From Pyrenula massariospora (Eukaryota; Ascomycota; Eurotiomycetes; Pyrenulales; Pyrenulaceae), in the NCBI GenBank assembly GCA_021030905.1, contig JAGFMI010000016.1, positions 1-64,000 on the forward strand: a DNA stretch of 64,000 nucleotides, given 5' to 3'. The translations under genes and the position numbers were made by a program. The notes under the pieces are model-generated. The model was not told where the DNA came from. It searched no databases and saw only the letters and a program-made list of their open reading frames with translations. This document shows, one piece after another, positions 11,279-21,245 of this stretch; position 1 is the first letter of the stretch, and every line of letters starts with the position of its first letter.

Positions 11279-12394
11279 CTTGGAAGAAAGTCTACCGGTT
11301 GAAGGTTACCGTAGGAAATTGTTAACATTGAGCGAGTTCGACTCTGTGAGAGCCCAAGTTAAATGCCGCAGCAAGACCAGAAAGAGCACTTCTAACAAAG
11401 CCATCAGGATTCAAGACGCGGCGCTGCCATGTCTATTTGAGGTGATCGCAACGAACGCTAGCTCAACAGACGCCCGTAAAAAATGCCCAGGCAAAGGAAA
11501 CGTCGTTGATGCTATCACGGCAGTAAGGCTGGAAGTTTTCGCCACCGGCGTGGCCGCGTTGCTTTGCAGATTCGCCGGATGATGTAGAAAACAAACACCA
11601 GGAAATGAGACAGAAGCTGAACTATCAGATCAAACACATGGACAGGGCAGTTTTTGCTAGATGAGGCTGAACTTCAACAAGTAGTGCTCCCCTCCTTGGG
11701 GGATCCATGACGACCGACGGCCCAATCGAATGATGGAGCGTCGCCGGGGAAGCTAAAATGTCGCTGGTGGCGGCGGCAATCCCTGACAGGATCGCACACC
11801 ACCTCTCCGGCGTGTGGACGACTGCAGTAGGGTTGTGCCACGCTCTAAGGGCTGTGAAGGGGCAGTGAGCCCTTGGCTACATATCGAGAGACGCAGCGTG
11901 ATCAAGTTGCGGATGGATGATAGGTGAAGCGCTATGACATGCTCGGTAGAGGATAGTCTGCTCTGAGTAAGAGCGGATGGTTGGTTTTGAAGCCAGAGAA
12001 GAGTGCGAAAGCACTGGCAGGGAAGGAGGCGGGGGCCGATCCTCTGACGGGCCGTACGCGCTGTAACCCCGGCAAGTCCTAGATAGCGCAACTCTAACCA
12101 CCATGCTTAAGCTGCCAAATGCCGGGGGCCGGAAGCACGATAGCATTTTATTAATGTGAAAGAGATAGATTCGCAAAGCAGAGGGAGGGCCTATTCTGAG
12201 ACACCGCTCGAAAATACACGATAGTGACGCTCTATGGATTAGGCACAAGAGCCTTTTATTAAGAATTATAACATCAGCGCCGAAAGAATTCATGGCCACG
12301 ATCGTTCCTAACGAGACAATTCATGAGCAGCAAGAACTTTTCCAATTCTTCTAGAGCAGTGCTCGTCTATCTATGCTAACATCTAAGCCTCCCG
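11279..12394. other. gene-free stretch between two minus-strand genes
   Basis: It should hold the promoter of the membrane-protein gene on its left side and the 3' flank of the NAD kinase gene on its right. Several short antisense frames exist, but none has domain features. I see nothing else. Confidence 0.4.
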
Positions 12395-14350
12395 TCACAT
12401 ATTCAGCAAGCTCATCTGCCTTCTGATCGGGCTGTTCGCGCCAGCGCCGCCATCTTCACTTGGACCGATCCCACTGTCAGTACCACCTGGGACACCCAAG
12501 TCGGTGTCGATGTCCCACTTTTCTTCCTCTCCATCCTTAGTGTCCGCTCCCTCGTCCCAGCCCTTCTGCATTGCGCCTCGGACATTCCATCTCAGCGCTC
12601 GCTGCACGCTCTCAACCCACTCGTTGCCACCCGACATGACGGTCGGGAAGGGATACTGCGAGGCCTCGAGGGTAACGTAGTCCCCTTGCTTGAGCTCGAT
12701 CCGACCCTTCCCATCAAAAGAGCAGTAGGCTGTAGAACGAGAGTTGGAGGGTACAGCGATGCGTAGTAGGAGCGTGTCAGATAGAACCATGGGGCGAAAA
12801 GACAGTGTATGAGGACAGATCGGCGTCAGAAGAATGGCGGGAATAGAAGGGTGGATGAGGGAGCCGCCAGCGGAGAGCGAATACGCAGTCGACCCAGTAG
12901 GTGTTGAGAAAATGCAGCCGTCAGCCTGTACCACAGTCAAGAGCTCATTGTCACCATAGAGCTCAAGATTCGATACATAGGGTGATGGCCCACGATCGAT
13001 CACAAGTTCGTTAAGCACCTCGAATTGTTCGCCTTCCTCAACCGAACCAAGCTCGGCTCCTTCGCTCTTGTCTGTCCGAAATACGGTACAGGTGAACCGC
13101 ATACGCAAATTCACTCTCATACCAGCGTCGCCCATCACCTTTGATAGGTGCGTCTTATACTGCTCGAATTCAAAGTTGGTGAGGAAGCCGAGGCTGCCGA
13201 GGGAAAAGGACAAGATTGGAGGCACGATGCGTTGGAAAAGCCAAGAGGTGAACAGCACGGTACCGTCTCCACCGAGCGTCAGGACAAGGTCGAATTTCTC
13301 CGGCGATGTCCAGCAAAGGTCAGGTGTCCAGTATCGCAGCATCTGCTGAAATCTTGCATCTTTTGCGACCAAACTGTCCACATCGAATCTCTTTGATGCC
13401 TTCAACTTCGCGTCGACATAGACGTTTACTCCTATGTCACTCCCGTACCGTGGCGTTATCAAGAGCCACTCAGCAAGCTCCCTCGTCAAGTGTACCAACC
13501 GATTGTCGCGCGCTTTGGTGACGATCATCACGTTTCGGACAGCTCGCTTGATCGGCCGTCTTGAGAGCTGCTTTGAAACTTCTCTCACGCCGGTAGCAGT
13601 CTGCATTAGACGAGAGTGAGAGAGCCATTCGTCCGTGCCAACCTCTTCTAGAACTTTCTCAATATTGACCGCATCGTCGAATCTTTGGTGAAAGTAACAC
13701 GGGGATTGGAGAGGTAATCGTGCAGTCGATGGAGAGCGCTCGGGGAAGTTGTTGCGAAATTCGTACATTTGAAGGTTCGAAAGTGCCGCCGACAGTTTCT
13801 GGGAGCAGGAGCTTTCAGGGCGCGTTTCTTTGTCCTGTTCGGCTTGACTGTTGAGTAAACCAGTCAGAGAAGCAGTGAAACCGGAGGAGTTGGCCTGATG
13901 ATTCGGTTGACGTGACGCTAGTGCCTTCATGATTGTCTGCTGCGGGATGGAGTCCATAGATCGAATGTTTTTCCGATGATGGAAGAAGGATTTCGGAGCA
14001 CGCAGGGATAGAAGAGGCGAGTTTGGTAGAGAGGCAGCAGCTGAGTCTGGAGAAATGTCTGCTGGGCTGGATGGAGAGGAAGAGTTTGAGGGAGGTTGAT
14101 GGCCCTTTACAGCGGATTCATGCTCGGGGCTTTTGGAAATGGATGGGTTCAGCTGCGCATCATGGGTTCTGTGAAAGGTGTCTCCGAGACCGCAGAGTCT
14201 TGGCTTCGGCGTGGGCTTCCCGTCGCCATCAACACTCAGGGGGGAGGTTCGAATGGATAGAGGAGAGGGAACATCCTCATCGATGGGAGGAAGCGTCGAG
14301 ATGGGCTGCTGAGGAGGGGATAAGATGGGATGCGTAAAGGGCGAGCTCAT
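12395..14350 (-). CDS. UTR1: NAD kinase (ATP-NAD kinase family)
   Basis: The enzyme phosphorylates NAD(H) to NADP(H) with ATP, the only source of new NADP in the cell. A single exon encodes 651 aa, longer than yeast Utr1 (530 aa). The extra length is an N-terminal, Ser/Pro-rich, probably disordered region of about 200 residues. The catalytic domain starts near residue 230. It shows the family GGDG motif (LTLGGDGTVL, about residue 360) and the second conserved block TPTGSTAYSLSAGGS near residue 485, with SFRPMVLSD following. No mitochondrial presequence is evident, so a cytosolic Utr1/Yef1-type enzyme is likelier than Pos5. The C-terminus is acidic. The ATG at 14350 is the first in frame. Confidence 0.95.
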   Translation of the reverse strand: MSSPFTHPILSPPQQPISTLPPIDEDVPSPLSIRTSPLSVDGDGKPTPKPRLCGLGDTFHRTHDAQLNPSISKSPEHESAVKGHQPPSNSSSPSSPADISPDSAAASLPNSPLLSLRAPKSFFHHRKNIRSMDSIPQQTIMKALASRQPNHQANSSGFTASLTGLLNSQAEQDKETRPESSCSQKLSAALSNLQMYEFRNNFPERSPSTARLPLQSPCYFHQRFDDAVNIEKVLEEVGTDEWLSHSRLMQTATGVREVSKQLSRRPIKRAVRNVMIVTKARDNRLVHLTRELAEWLLITPRYGSDIGVNVYVDAKLKASKRFDVDSLVAKDARFQQMLRYWTPDLCWTSPEKFDLVLTLGGDGTVLFTSWLFQRIVPPILSFSLGSLGFLTNFEFEQYKTHLSKVMGDAGMRVNLRMRFTCTVFRTDKSEGAELGSVEEGEQFEVLNELVIDRGPSPYVSNLELYGDNELLTVVQADGCIFSTPTGSTAYSLSAGGSLIHPSIPAILLTPICPHTLSFRPMVLSDTLLLRIAVPSNSRSTAYCSFDGKGRIELKQGDYVTLEASQYPFPTVMSGGNEWVESVQRALRWNVRGAMQKGWDEGADTKDGEEEKWDIDTDLGVPGGTDSGIGPSEDGGAGANSPIRRQMSLLNM

Positions 14351-15551
14351 GGCTGATGCGGTCAGCGGCGGGCGGCAGCACCGGACTTAACTTGATCCTT
14401 TCGGCGCGTCGAGTTGCCCCACGTGGTGTCGGTCGCTCCGGTCCGAGCGCCCCCGAGCAAGTTGAGCCGAATAGAAAAAGTCGCCGACCAAGGAAGAATC
14501 CACGCCGACGACGATTTCTCCTTTTCAATGTCTCCCTTTATATGTGATGAACAGACACTAGCCCAGTCTCAATGCACAGCTGATCGGCCCTCCCAAAGCG
14601 TAGCAGAGCCTTGATCACCGGCAGAGCAAACCCTAAGATGCAGGGGTTCAGGGTCGCAGGGCCGAGCTCTTGGAATCACCAGAAGAGATGTTGCTAGCTC
14701 TCACCAGCGGCACGGTCGATGCCCATTTATCAGCCGACGTTTTGATATTCCCACCGAGCACGATCGGCGCCCCGACCGGATGCGATGTTTTATAAGTGAA
14801 CAAAGGCCAAGACTAGCCTCAAGCGCCTCTCTTGATAGTCTTGTCCCTTATCCCTTCGGTCAGTACGGAGCCACTACCGTTCAGGGAATCTTCAGCCAAG
14901 ACGGGTCAGGTTATAGAATTCTCAGGAAACCTTCGGGGTATGAACTGTTTGAATGATAATGCTAGTGACGATGGTGTGTGACGAGACCCGCAGGAAAGAC
15001 TTGATCATTCGGCGAGTAGGCGCTGGTTACGGGCTAAATGTGTAAAAGAGACGATGCAATAATAACGAGCTGTCTATAATGCCAAGGGGTCCTTGGGCTC
15101 TCGTTCTTCTAGAAACGCCAAAGAAATGCAGAGAACAGAATTGAATGAAATAGAATTGAGTGGCCAGCACTCCCAGAACGATGGGCTCGAGTGGGATCAG
15201 GAGACCGGCTTGACAGAAGGAAAAGGTAGATTAGCATCAGAAAGAATCGAGCATCTTTTGAAGGGCCTCAGCCACGACGCCATGAACGCCGAGTTGGCAG
15301 TCATACCCGCCCCTGCACATTGTTGTTGTAAGCCTCAACCGCCTTGAGCTGCCTTCTGGAGCACGTAAAACGTGAAGCTTGGTGTGCTTGAACTAGATCT
15401 AGACCCACAAGCCGAGGGAGGAAAATAGAACCCACCGCTTGGCCGAGAGACTCATCCAACAGCGTGGCTGCTAGCTATGCTACTGGAGGACGTCCCAAAT
15501 CATCGGCAGCGATCTTGAGAGATAACCCACGCGGTAACCCACCAGCATGAG

Positions 15552-15565
15552 TCGGAGCGCTCCGA
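15552..15565. promoter_or_regulatory. perfect palindrome with inverted CGG triplets
   Basis: TCGGAGCGCTCCGA is a perfect 14-base palindrome holding CGG and CCG six bases apart. That spacing is the one bound by Ppr1-type Zn(II)2Cys6 dimers. It sits in gene-free DNA more than 1 kb from any confident start codon, so function is doubtful. Confidence 0.25.
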
Positions 15566-15900
15566 TTCGGGGAAAAGCTCAAGTCACTTCTCTGGCAATC
15601 AAACAAGAAGGTAGGACAGCTTGAAGCAGCCTATCATGGATCGCACGAGCAAGAACGAGATTCACGGGGGTGAGTGGAGGTCGTGTGGGCATCCTGAAAC
15701 GGCCGTGGTGATAGTCGTCCCTAATGTCGGCGGTCCGCTCCCTCGGCCCCTGAACATCCCACCCCGCCAGCTTCAAACGAGGACAGTCTCATTGCCTCTG
15801 CGCAGGCGTCCAGTGATGTAGAGCTGGGAACCAACGTGGGCGGGTTGACGCAAGCTATAATACACGTCTACCAGCCGGAGTGGCCTTTATCTAATTGAAA

Positions 15901-16461
15901 TCACAGGCTATTTTCAGGCACGCCCAAAGACATTCCACTGGCACCCCTGGTTTCTCTCCATTTCTTATCTACGGTTGTAAATATGCAATCGGTATCACCG
16001 CAGCCAGGAGGCTTGGCTGTGACGAAGTGCATCCCGTCCATGATCCAATTCGGGTTGCTTTGAAGCGAAGCGCTGCTCAGCTGATAGTGACGAATTACAG
16101 TCAGAACAACGTGTGACAGGCCGTCGTCATACGCTCCAAGCTCGACGCAAGCAGCGCCTTGAGGGAATAGGCTCCCAGCGACTTCATTGCTGATGAAATC
16201 CACGCATGATGGCTGTCATTGCCATGTGGATCCTGTTTTGCGCAGTGATGAAGCTCAGCTCGAAGCAAAATTTCCTTTTTCTAAGCGCCCTGAATGTGTC
16301 AAAAATTGATTCTCCATGACGGAACCAAACCAGTTAGTTGCGTGGGTTGACATGCTTTCCGTTCCATCTTGTCGAAAATCGTGCTCGACCATATATCCTT
16401 CAAAGCGCCCAAGGAAGTTGTCGTTCCACCGCACGCCCTGTAGGACTGTTGAAAAGGTCAT
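15901..16461 (-). other. coding-like minus-strand segment, unrecognised
   Basis: Two open segments (16461-16255 and 16203-15901) read as ordinary protein. The first begins MTFSTVLQGVRWNDNFLG. The second contains ACVELGAYDDGLSHVVL and a Trp/Met-rich run NPNWIMDGMHF. They are in different frames with no clean intron between them, so this could be a small gene with an unusual structure, or a relic. I recognise no family. The next gene on the same strand (RRP46) is upstream. Confidence 0.22.
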
Positions 16462-16614
16462 GGCGGGACAAGCGCCATCACATTCAATACAGCTCAGACT
16501 TTCTTGGAGCGTTGCTCAACTGCACCTCCATCAACGACGCTGATATTGCGGTGTGATTGACCTTGGACAGAGTATGAATCACTCGATAGGCCACTGAGTT
16601 TGATCAGACGTCTC

Positions 16615-17332
16615 TCAGCCCTTCCAACGCTCACTCTGCCGAACGTCCTGCTCCACCTTCGATCTCATATTTTTCTGTAGCTCGTCTGTGGCCTTCCGCG
16701 CAACTTCTTCCAGGCGCTTCAGCTCATCCATTGAGAAGGCTCCCTCACTTTCGAGCAATAACAAACACCCAAATGAGTCGTATGAGAAGACATGGACGCT
16801 ATTGGCTACGTCAATTTGCTTTTTGGTTGGCCCAATAATTACTTCCCCAGATCTTGTCATGCAAAGCAGAGTAATATTAAAGGTACATCGCATAGGAATC
16901 GCAGCATCCATCAACGCGTGGCAGCTAGCTTGTAGCAACGCAGGCAAAACCGGGAGACACTATTCCGCCCAAGTCAGCTCAGTGTAAACAATACATCGTA
17001 GCTAAACCCACACTCTCACTCTGCCCCCTCCCCATCCCCTCCGGCACCGCAAGAACCTGCAATCCCACCTGCACCACCGCCCTCGGCATATCCTCAGCCA
17101 AAACCGCATTCCTCACCGCTTTGCCCACCAGCCTCTCCAGATGTCGTTCTCGTACCTGCGCAACGCCATTGTGCGGTCGGACGGAAATATCGAGGTGTGC
17201 CTCGGTCGGATGCTCGTCGCGCCGCTGTGGTGGCTCGTGAGGGCCGTTCACGGCGCAGAGGATGGTGAAGCCGTACAGGGAGACTGTCGCGGAGCCGGTT
17301 GCGCGGTGGAGGGGGTGGAATGAGACGGTCAT
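16615..17332 (-). CDS. RRP46: exosome RNase PH-like subunit Rrp46
   Basis: Rrp46 is one of six RNase PH-fold subunits of the catalytically inert exosome ring that threads RNA to Rrp44 and Rrp6 in nucleus and cytoplasm. Exon 1 is 17332-17012, starting at the ATG of MTVSFHPLHRATGSA. A 52-base intron follows (17011-16960, GTGGGT donor, AATAG acceptor), then exon 2 (16959-16615), giving 221 aa. Family blocks are intact: CAVNGP, VRERHLERLV and, across the junction, SES-CLPVLPALLQAS. The frame continues open 5' of the ATG but with no other ATG. Exon 1 shows the skew switch at about 17130: the coding strand is C-rich before and G-rich after. I see no catalytic residues of active phosphorolytic RNase PH, as expected for the eukaryotic ring. 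Confidence 0.92.
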
Positions 17333-19058
17333 TTTGGCTTCGTGGATACTGTAAAATGACTCCGGTGAGGCATTGGGGTCTGAGGGATCTTCTGAGATGG
17401 GCAAGGGTCAAGCATGATAAATGTTTGGGTTTTCCTTCTCCAAGGTCGCGCCTATGAACCATTTTCCTCTTGGCATTACGCACATAGCATTTTGCAGTGT
17501 TAGAAACCCCTCCCCGCCCTCTTCACGCTTACAGACACAGTATCTCTTGTATTTTATATTTAATATATTCCGATATTTACTTCTTTAAAATCTAGTCCAC
17601 TTTCATAAGCATTTTTACTACCCCTCTTAACTGTACTACCCTTGCACCTCTACCTATCTTCTCAGTGAAAACCTATAACCATGCTGCCGTTCTTAAAATT
17701 CAAATCAGAGATATTACCTTTTATGGTGATACTAGTACTGATTATTTGCTATCAATATCCATCTCATTAATTGTTAGCCCCAGCTTTGGAGACGCTATAT
17801 ACCAGAGCCTCTAGCAGTCCGCGCGCTGGCAGATGCCTGCAAAGGAACGACAGCCGGGTAGCTTTTCCGCCATCCAGACCGAGACACCAGTTTTGTGTGT
17901 CAATAGGAGGCCAGATCCGGTAATACTGCCAGTGTATACGCAGAATGCGAACGAGCGAGGGATTTAAGGGGAGCTTCGTGCTTAGGCATACGGGATATAG
18001 GTACAGAGTTTTTACGCATGCTTTTCGGTAAACCACGGAGGCAGTTCAGGAGTATCAAAGATGGGAAGCTGCCGGGGGAAGAGAAGCAGTATAAGCCGGC
18101 TTGGAGTACGTCAGAGGCATGGGAAGACAGTGTAAGGGCGGCGAAGGGTGTTGGCAGCAATTCTACTTCTGGCAATGGTACCACGCCTGTAGGGTTCGAG
18201 AATGCGTCGAGCCGCTGTGGGAGCAGGGATCTTTTGTTCGCAGTAGCGGTTGCAATGGGCGCTGTGGTGGTTATGTGTCTGCTGTTGTAGAGTAGAAATC
18301 CCGGCTCTGTTGAAAGGGTGGTGAATGGAAATCGAAGTTCTCGCTGGCACTACTGCCTTCTATCGTTCTTGTCAGGTGCAAGACAGCGGAGGCCTATCAA
18401 GGTGAGGTCACGATGTCTCCGGAGCAGACTAGGGGTTTCGGGGATTAAGGTGGAGTGCCTTGAGATCGAAGAGGCCGTAGCTGAAGATACCTGTTTTCGT
18501 GGCGAACGGAGATTTTGGCATTGTGCTGCTGACGGCGAACAGTTTAATGCTGTAGAAGGGGACGCCTGGGACCTATTCATCTATCTATCCGGAAGCTGGT
18601 CATAGGTTCTCGAATTAGTATGCGGCCACATTCGTCGAGCACAATGCTTTATTTTTGGATTCTAAGAATGTGGTGCAAGAAGAGCTGTGTATATTTGAAG
18701 CCGACGCTCTAGATTAATAGGCAAATAGTATCAATTTCGTAAAGAGTGATCGCTAAACTAATTTTGGGAGCAAGTAACGAGTGGTGGATTGTGTTCGGAC
18801 ATTACTGTCGGGAGCGGAGCTTCGGGAGTGAAACTACGCTTAACCCGCACCGCTCTTAGGACTTCTATCAAACTATGCTGATAATCTGGAGATGTCTTCC
18901 CAACACTTTCCTCTGTCGTAGGCGTGGTGACCAACTTGCACCTAGACACGCCGACAGATCCGTATGGGACGCCATTCGAATAGTAATGAGATTCTAGGCA
19001 TATGGTTGTGGTCGTCAAGGGGGTTTGCAGTACGGTCAACACCGTAAAATATAACCTT
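17333..19058. other. gene-poor stretch with an AT-rich block
   Basis: Bases 17520-17770 are AT-rich and TpA-rich, the look of old repeat-induced point mutation or of a degenerate repeat, but no element can be named. A small open frame ending in a hydrophobic tail lies at 18018-18290 (separate entry). The remainder is unassigned. Confidence 0.4.
18018..18290 (+). CDS. small open frame with a hydrophobic C-terminal tail
   Basis: The 90-codon frame starts at an ATG. It has a polar body with an N-glycosylation-like cluster SNSTSGNGTT, and ends with a 20-residue hydrophobic segment (LLFAVAVAMGAVVVMCLLL). That is the shape of a GPI-anchor signal or tail anchor. It could be the last exon of a cell-wall or tail-anchored protein whose 5' part I cannot find, or chance. 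No family is recognised. Confidence 0.25.
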   Translation: MLFGKPRRQFRSIKDGKLPGEEKQYKPAWSTSEAWEDSVRAAKGVGSNSTSGNGTTPVGFENASSRCGSRDLLFAVAVAMGAVVVMCLLL

Positions 19059-21245
19059 CTAGTTTCCAAGGTTGAACATCGTATTTGACTGTTCGTCCAC
19101 ATCAAAGCCAGAGATACTGTTGAGGTTAAACCCCACGGGGTTGGCAAGGTTGTAGAATGGGTCGGGTTGGACTGGAGCGTTGAAGGAAAATAAAGAGTTG
19201 TCAGAGGGAAGGTTACCCAAGCCAAAGGTCGACACGGCAGAATTGGGTTGCGACGCTGGAACGCTTCCTGGATTTACTGGAGGCATTTTCTGTGCCAAAA
19301 CAGAGTTGATGATCTCGGGCAGAATACTTTGCAAAACCTGTTGGAGAGATGATCTGATATTTTGAGCAGGATGGGTTCCATGGTTAGTGGGAGTATTTTG
19401 TCTCCGTGGGCCTTTCGTTGATATCCCTGTCAGTGTTGGCATAGAACGTGCTTCCTGTGCTTTTCGATTGTATTCGAGCTTGGCTCGCCATCTCTTAGGT
19501 GATTCGTTTCGGGGTTCGACTGGACTTCCGCTTTGAATTAAGAAATTTGCAATTTCGGAATGATTTTTGCTGATCGCGACTGTAAGTGCACTATCCATGT
19601 CCGCATCAATCGCGCCCATATCCGCTCCCTGTCTGACTAGCATGCGGACGGTGTCATAATTGTTGTGGAGTGCAGCTCGTATGAGGGGTGTCGTACCGCT
19701 AGCATTAATGGCATTGATGTTCACTCCCGGCTCTTTTACGACAGCCTCCGTGACATTGCAGATGTCTCGCATGCAAAGCATATGGAGCACGGTCTCGTCA
19801 TCATCAGCTTTTGCTGTAAGGTCCGCACTCTTATTCATCATTTGTAGTAGCAACTCGGCTGAACCGCTGACACACGCATAATGCATCGCAGTCCTCCCTT
19901 CTTCGTCAGGTACATTGAGGTTTGCTCCAGCCTCCATCAATGTATTGGCGTAGACTTCGTTATGTGAAAGCACTGCCGCGTGCAGAGCGGTCAAACCCAT
20001 ACTGTCCTGGCTGTTCACGTCTTTGGTCTTCTTCACCATCATTTCGACGACCTCATCCATATCGCTCTTCATACAAGCTATATGCAAGGCTTTTCTGCCC
20101 TTGTAGCTGCCCGCATCTGGATCTGCTCCATTTCGTAGTAATACTATGGCACAATCTAGTGACGGTGTCAAAGTTGCAAGCATCAACGCAGTCCAGCCGC
20201 TGTTGTCGATAGCGTTAATATCGATATTTTCTTCCTCCAATAGACGGCTCAGGACCCTAAAATTACTCATGGTGGCAGCAACATGAAGTGCCGTAATACC
20301 ACACCCGCCTCGTGCGTTCACATCGGCGCCATATTCGAGCAATGTATCAGTAATTTCTCTCGCATCGCGGAAAGCCGCAGAATGAAGTGGTCCTAGGTCT
20401 GTTCGTCCTGAGGAATCTTCCGTATCTTCCTCTTCATCTACTGCGACCGCCAACATCTTTTCCAAAAGTTTGAGGACAGCACTCCAATTGTGTTCATCAA
20501 CATTCAATCGACCGCCTAAGGCTTTGAGAGCAGAGATGGATTCTCTTACTTTGCGTTTCGTGGCATTCGTAGACTTTTCATTGTCGCTATTATTATCGTC
20601 GATGGGACCGTTAGTGGCGTGATCGTCTTCATCGAGGCCGTTCTGCTGTGTGTCTTGAGGTTCAACTCTATCGACTGGCGATGATTGATGAAGAGTCCTT
20701 TGTTTCTTCACCGGTCTGTCATCATGAATTGTGCTGGAAGACTTTGTTGCGGCTTTCGAGGTATTTGCTGTTTCGGGCTGATCCACACAAACTAGTGCCA
20801 ATCTCGCAGCGTCGCCTTTTAGTTTTGGAAATAAAACTTGAAGGTATTCCGGTAAGGCCTCACCACTCGCTTTAGTCGAGGGGTTGTCTTTCAAAAACTC
20901 GTGGATATCGACCAAGGGAAATTCTTCACCAAATCGCTTGAAGGTCACAGTCTGTCCTTGCTCATGATGGTGGCGAAAGCATTGTGCCATGATTCGAAGC
21001 TCATCTTGGAGCTTGTACCTTTTTATATTGTACTGTTGAAGTTTCGCCTTGACCGAAGAACCCCTATGTGTCGTTAGCCATGTAGTACGGGTAGTGAACG
21101 AGGCATACGATGTTGCAAAGTTTAAATTATTGGTGAGATGTTTTGCTATACGTTCGTAATTCCAGCCATCGCGAATATACAGCTTTGCAATTATGTTGAC
21201 ATGCCGTTTCCATTCTGCATTGGAGTGACTACGTGTCTCGGCCAT
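19059..21245 (-). CDS. Clr5-like domain protein with ankyrin repeats
   Basis: The first ATG in frame (21245) begins MAETRSHSNAEWKRH. Residues about 9-60 fit the Clr5 domain, a fungal N-terminal module named after a silencing factor of fission yeast. A 45-base segment (21108-21064) has GTATGC donor, GCTAAC branch and ACATAG acceptor. Its length is a multiple of three and it lacks stops, so the unspliced frame reads through. Splicing it gives NFATSGSSVKAKLQQYNIKR, a better Clr5 match, and a protein of 713 aa. A nuclear-localisation-like PVKKQRT lies in the middle, and about nine ankyrin repeats span residues 280-590 (for example GWTALMLATLTPSLDCAIVL). The tail is Asn/Pro/Phe-rich. A nuclear regulator is plausible but unproven. 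Confidence 0.85.
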   Translation of the reverse strand: MAETRSHSNAEWKRHVNIIAKLYIRDGWNYERIAKHLTNNLNFATSYASFTTRTTWLTTHRGSSVKAKLQQYNIKRYKLQDELRIMAQCFRHHHEQGQTVTFKRFGEEFPLVDIHEFLKDNPSTKASGEALPEYLQVLFPKLKGDAARLALVCVDQPETANTSKAATKSSSTIHDDRPVKKQRTLHQSSPVDRVEPQDTQQNGLDEDDHATNGPIDDNNSDNEKSTNATKRKVRESISALKALGGRLNVDEHNWSAVLKLLEKMLAVAVDEEEDTEDSSGRTDLGPLHSAAFRDAREITDTLLEYGADVNARGGCGITALHVAATMSNFRVLSRLLEEENIDINAIDNSGWTALMLATLTPSLDCAIVLLRNGADPDAGSYKGRKALHIACMKSDMDEVVEMMVKKTKDVNSQDSMGLTALHAAVLSHNEVYANTLMEAGANLNVPDEEGRTAMHYACVSGSAELLLQMMNKSADLTAKADDDETVLHMLCMRDICNVTEAVVKEPGVNINAINASGTTPLIRAALHNNYDTVRMLVRQGADMGAIDADMDSALTVAISKNHSEIANFLIQSGSPVEPRNESPKRWRAKLEYNRKAQEARSMPTLTGISTKGPRRQNTPTNHGTHPAQNIRSSLQQVLQSILPEIINSVLAQKMPPVNPGSVPASQPNSAVSTFGLGNLPSDNSLFSFNAPVQPDPFYNLANPVGFNLNSISGFDVDEQSNTMFNLGN

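Larger units (their letters stand above)
14351..16614. other. gene-poor stretch of 2.3 kb
   Basis: The left end should contain the NAD kinase promoter. A perfect 14-base palindrome TCGGAGCGCTCCGA lies at 15552-15565 and contains CGG-N6-CCG. The only coding-like segment is on the minus strand at 15901-16461 (separate entry). Otherwise I see nothing supportable. Confidence 0.4.
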
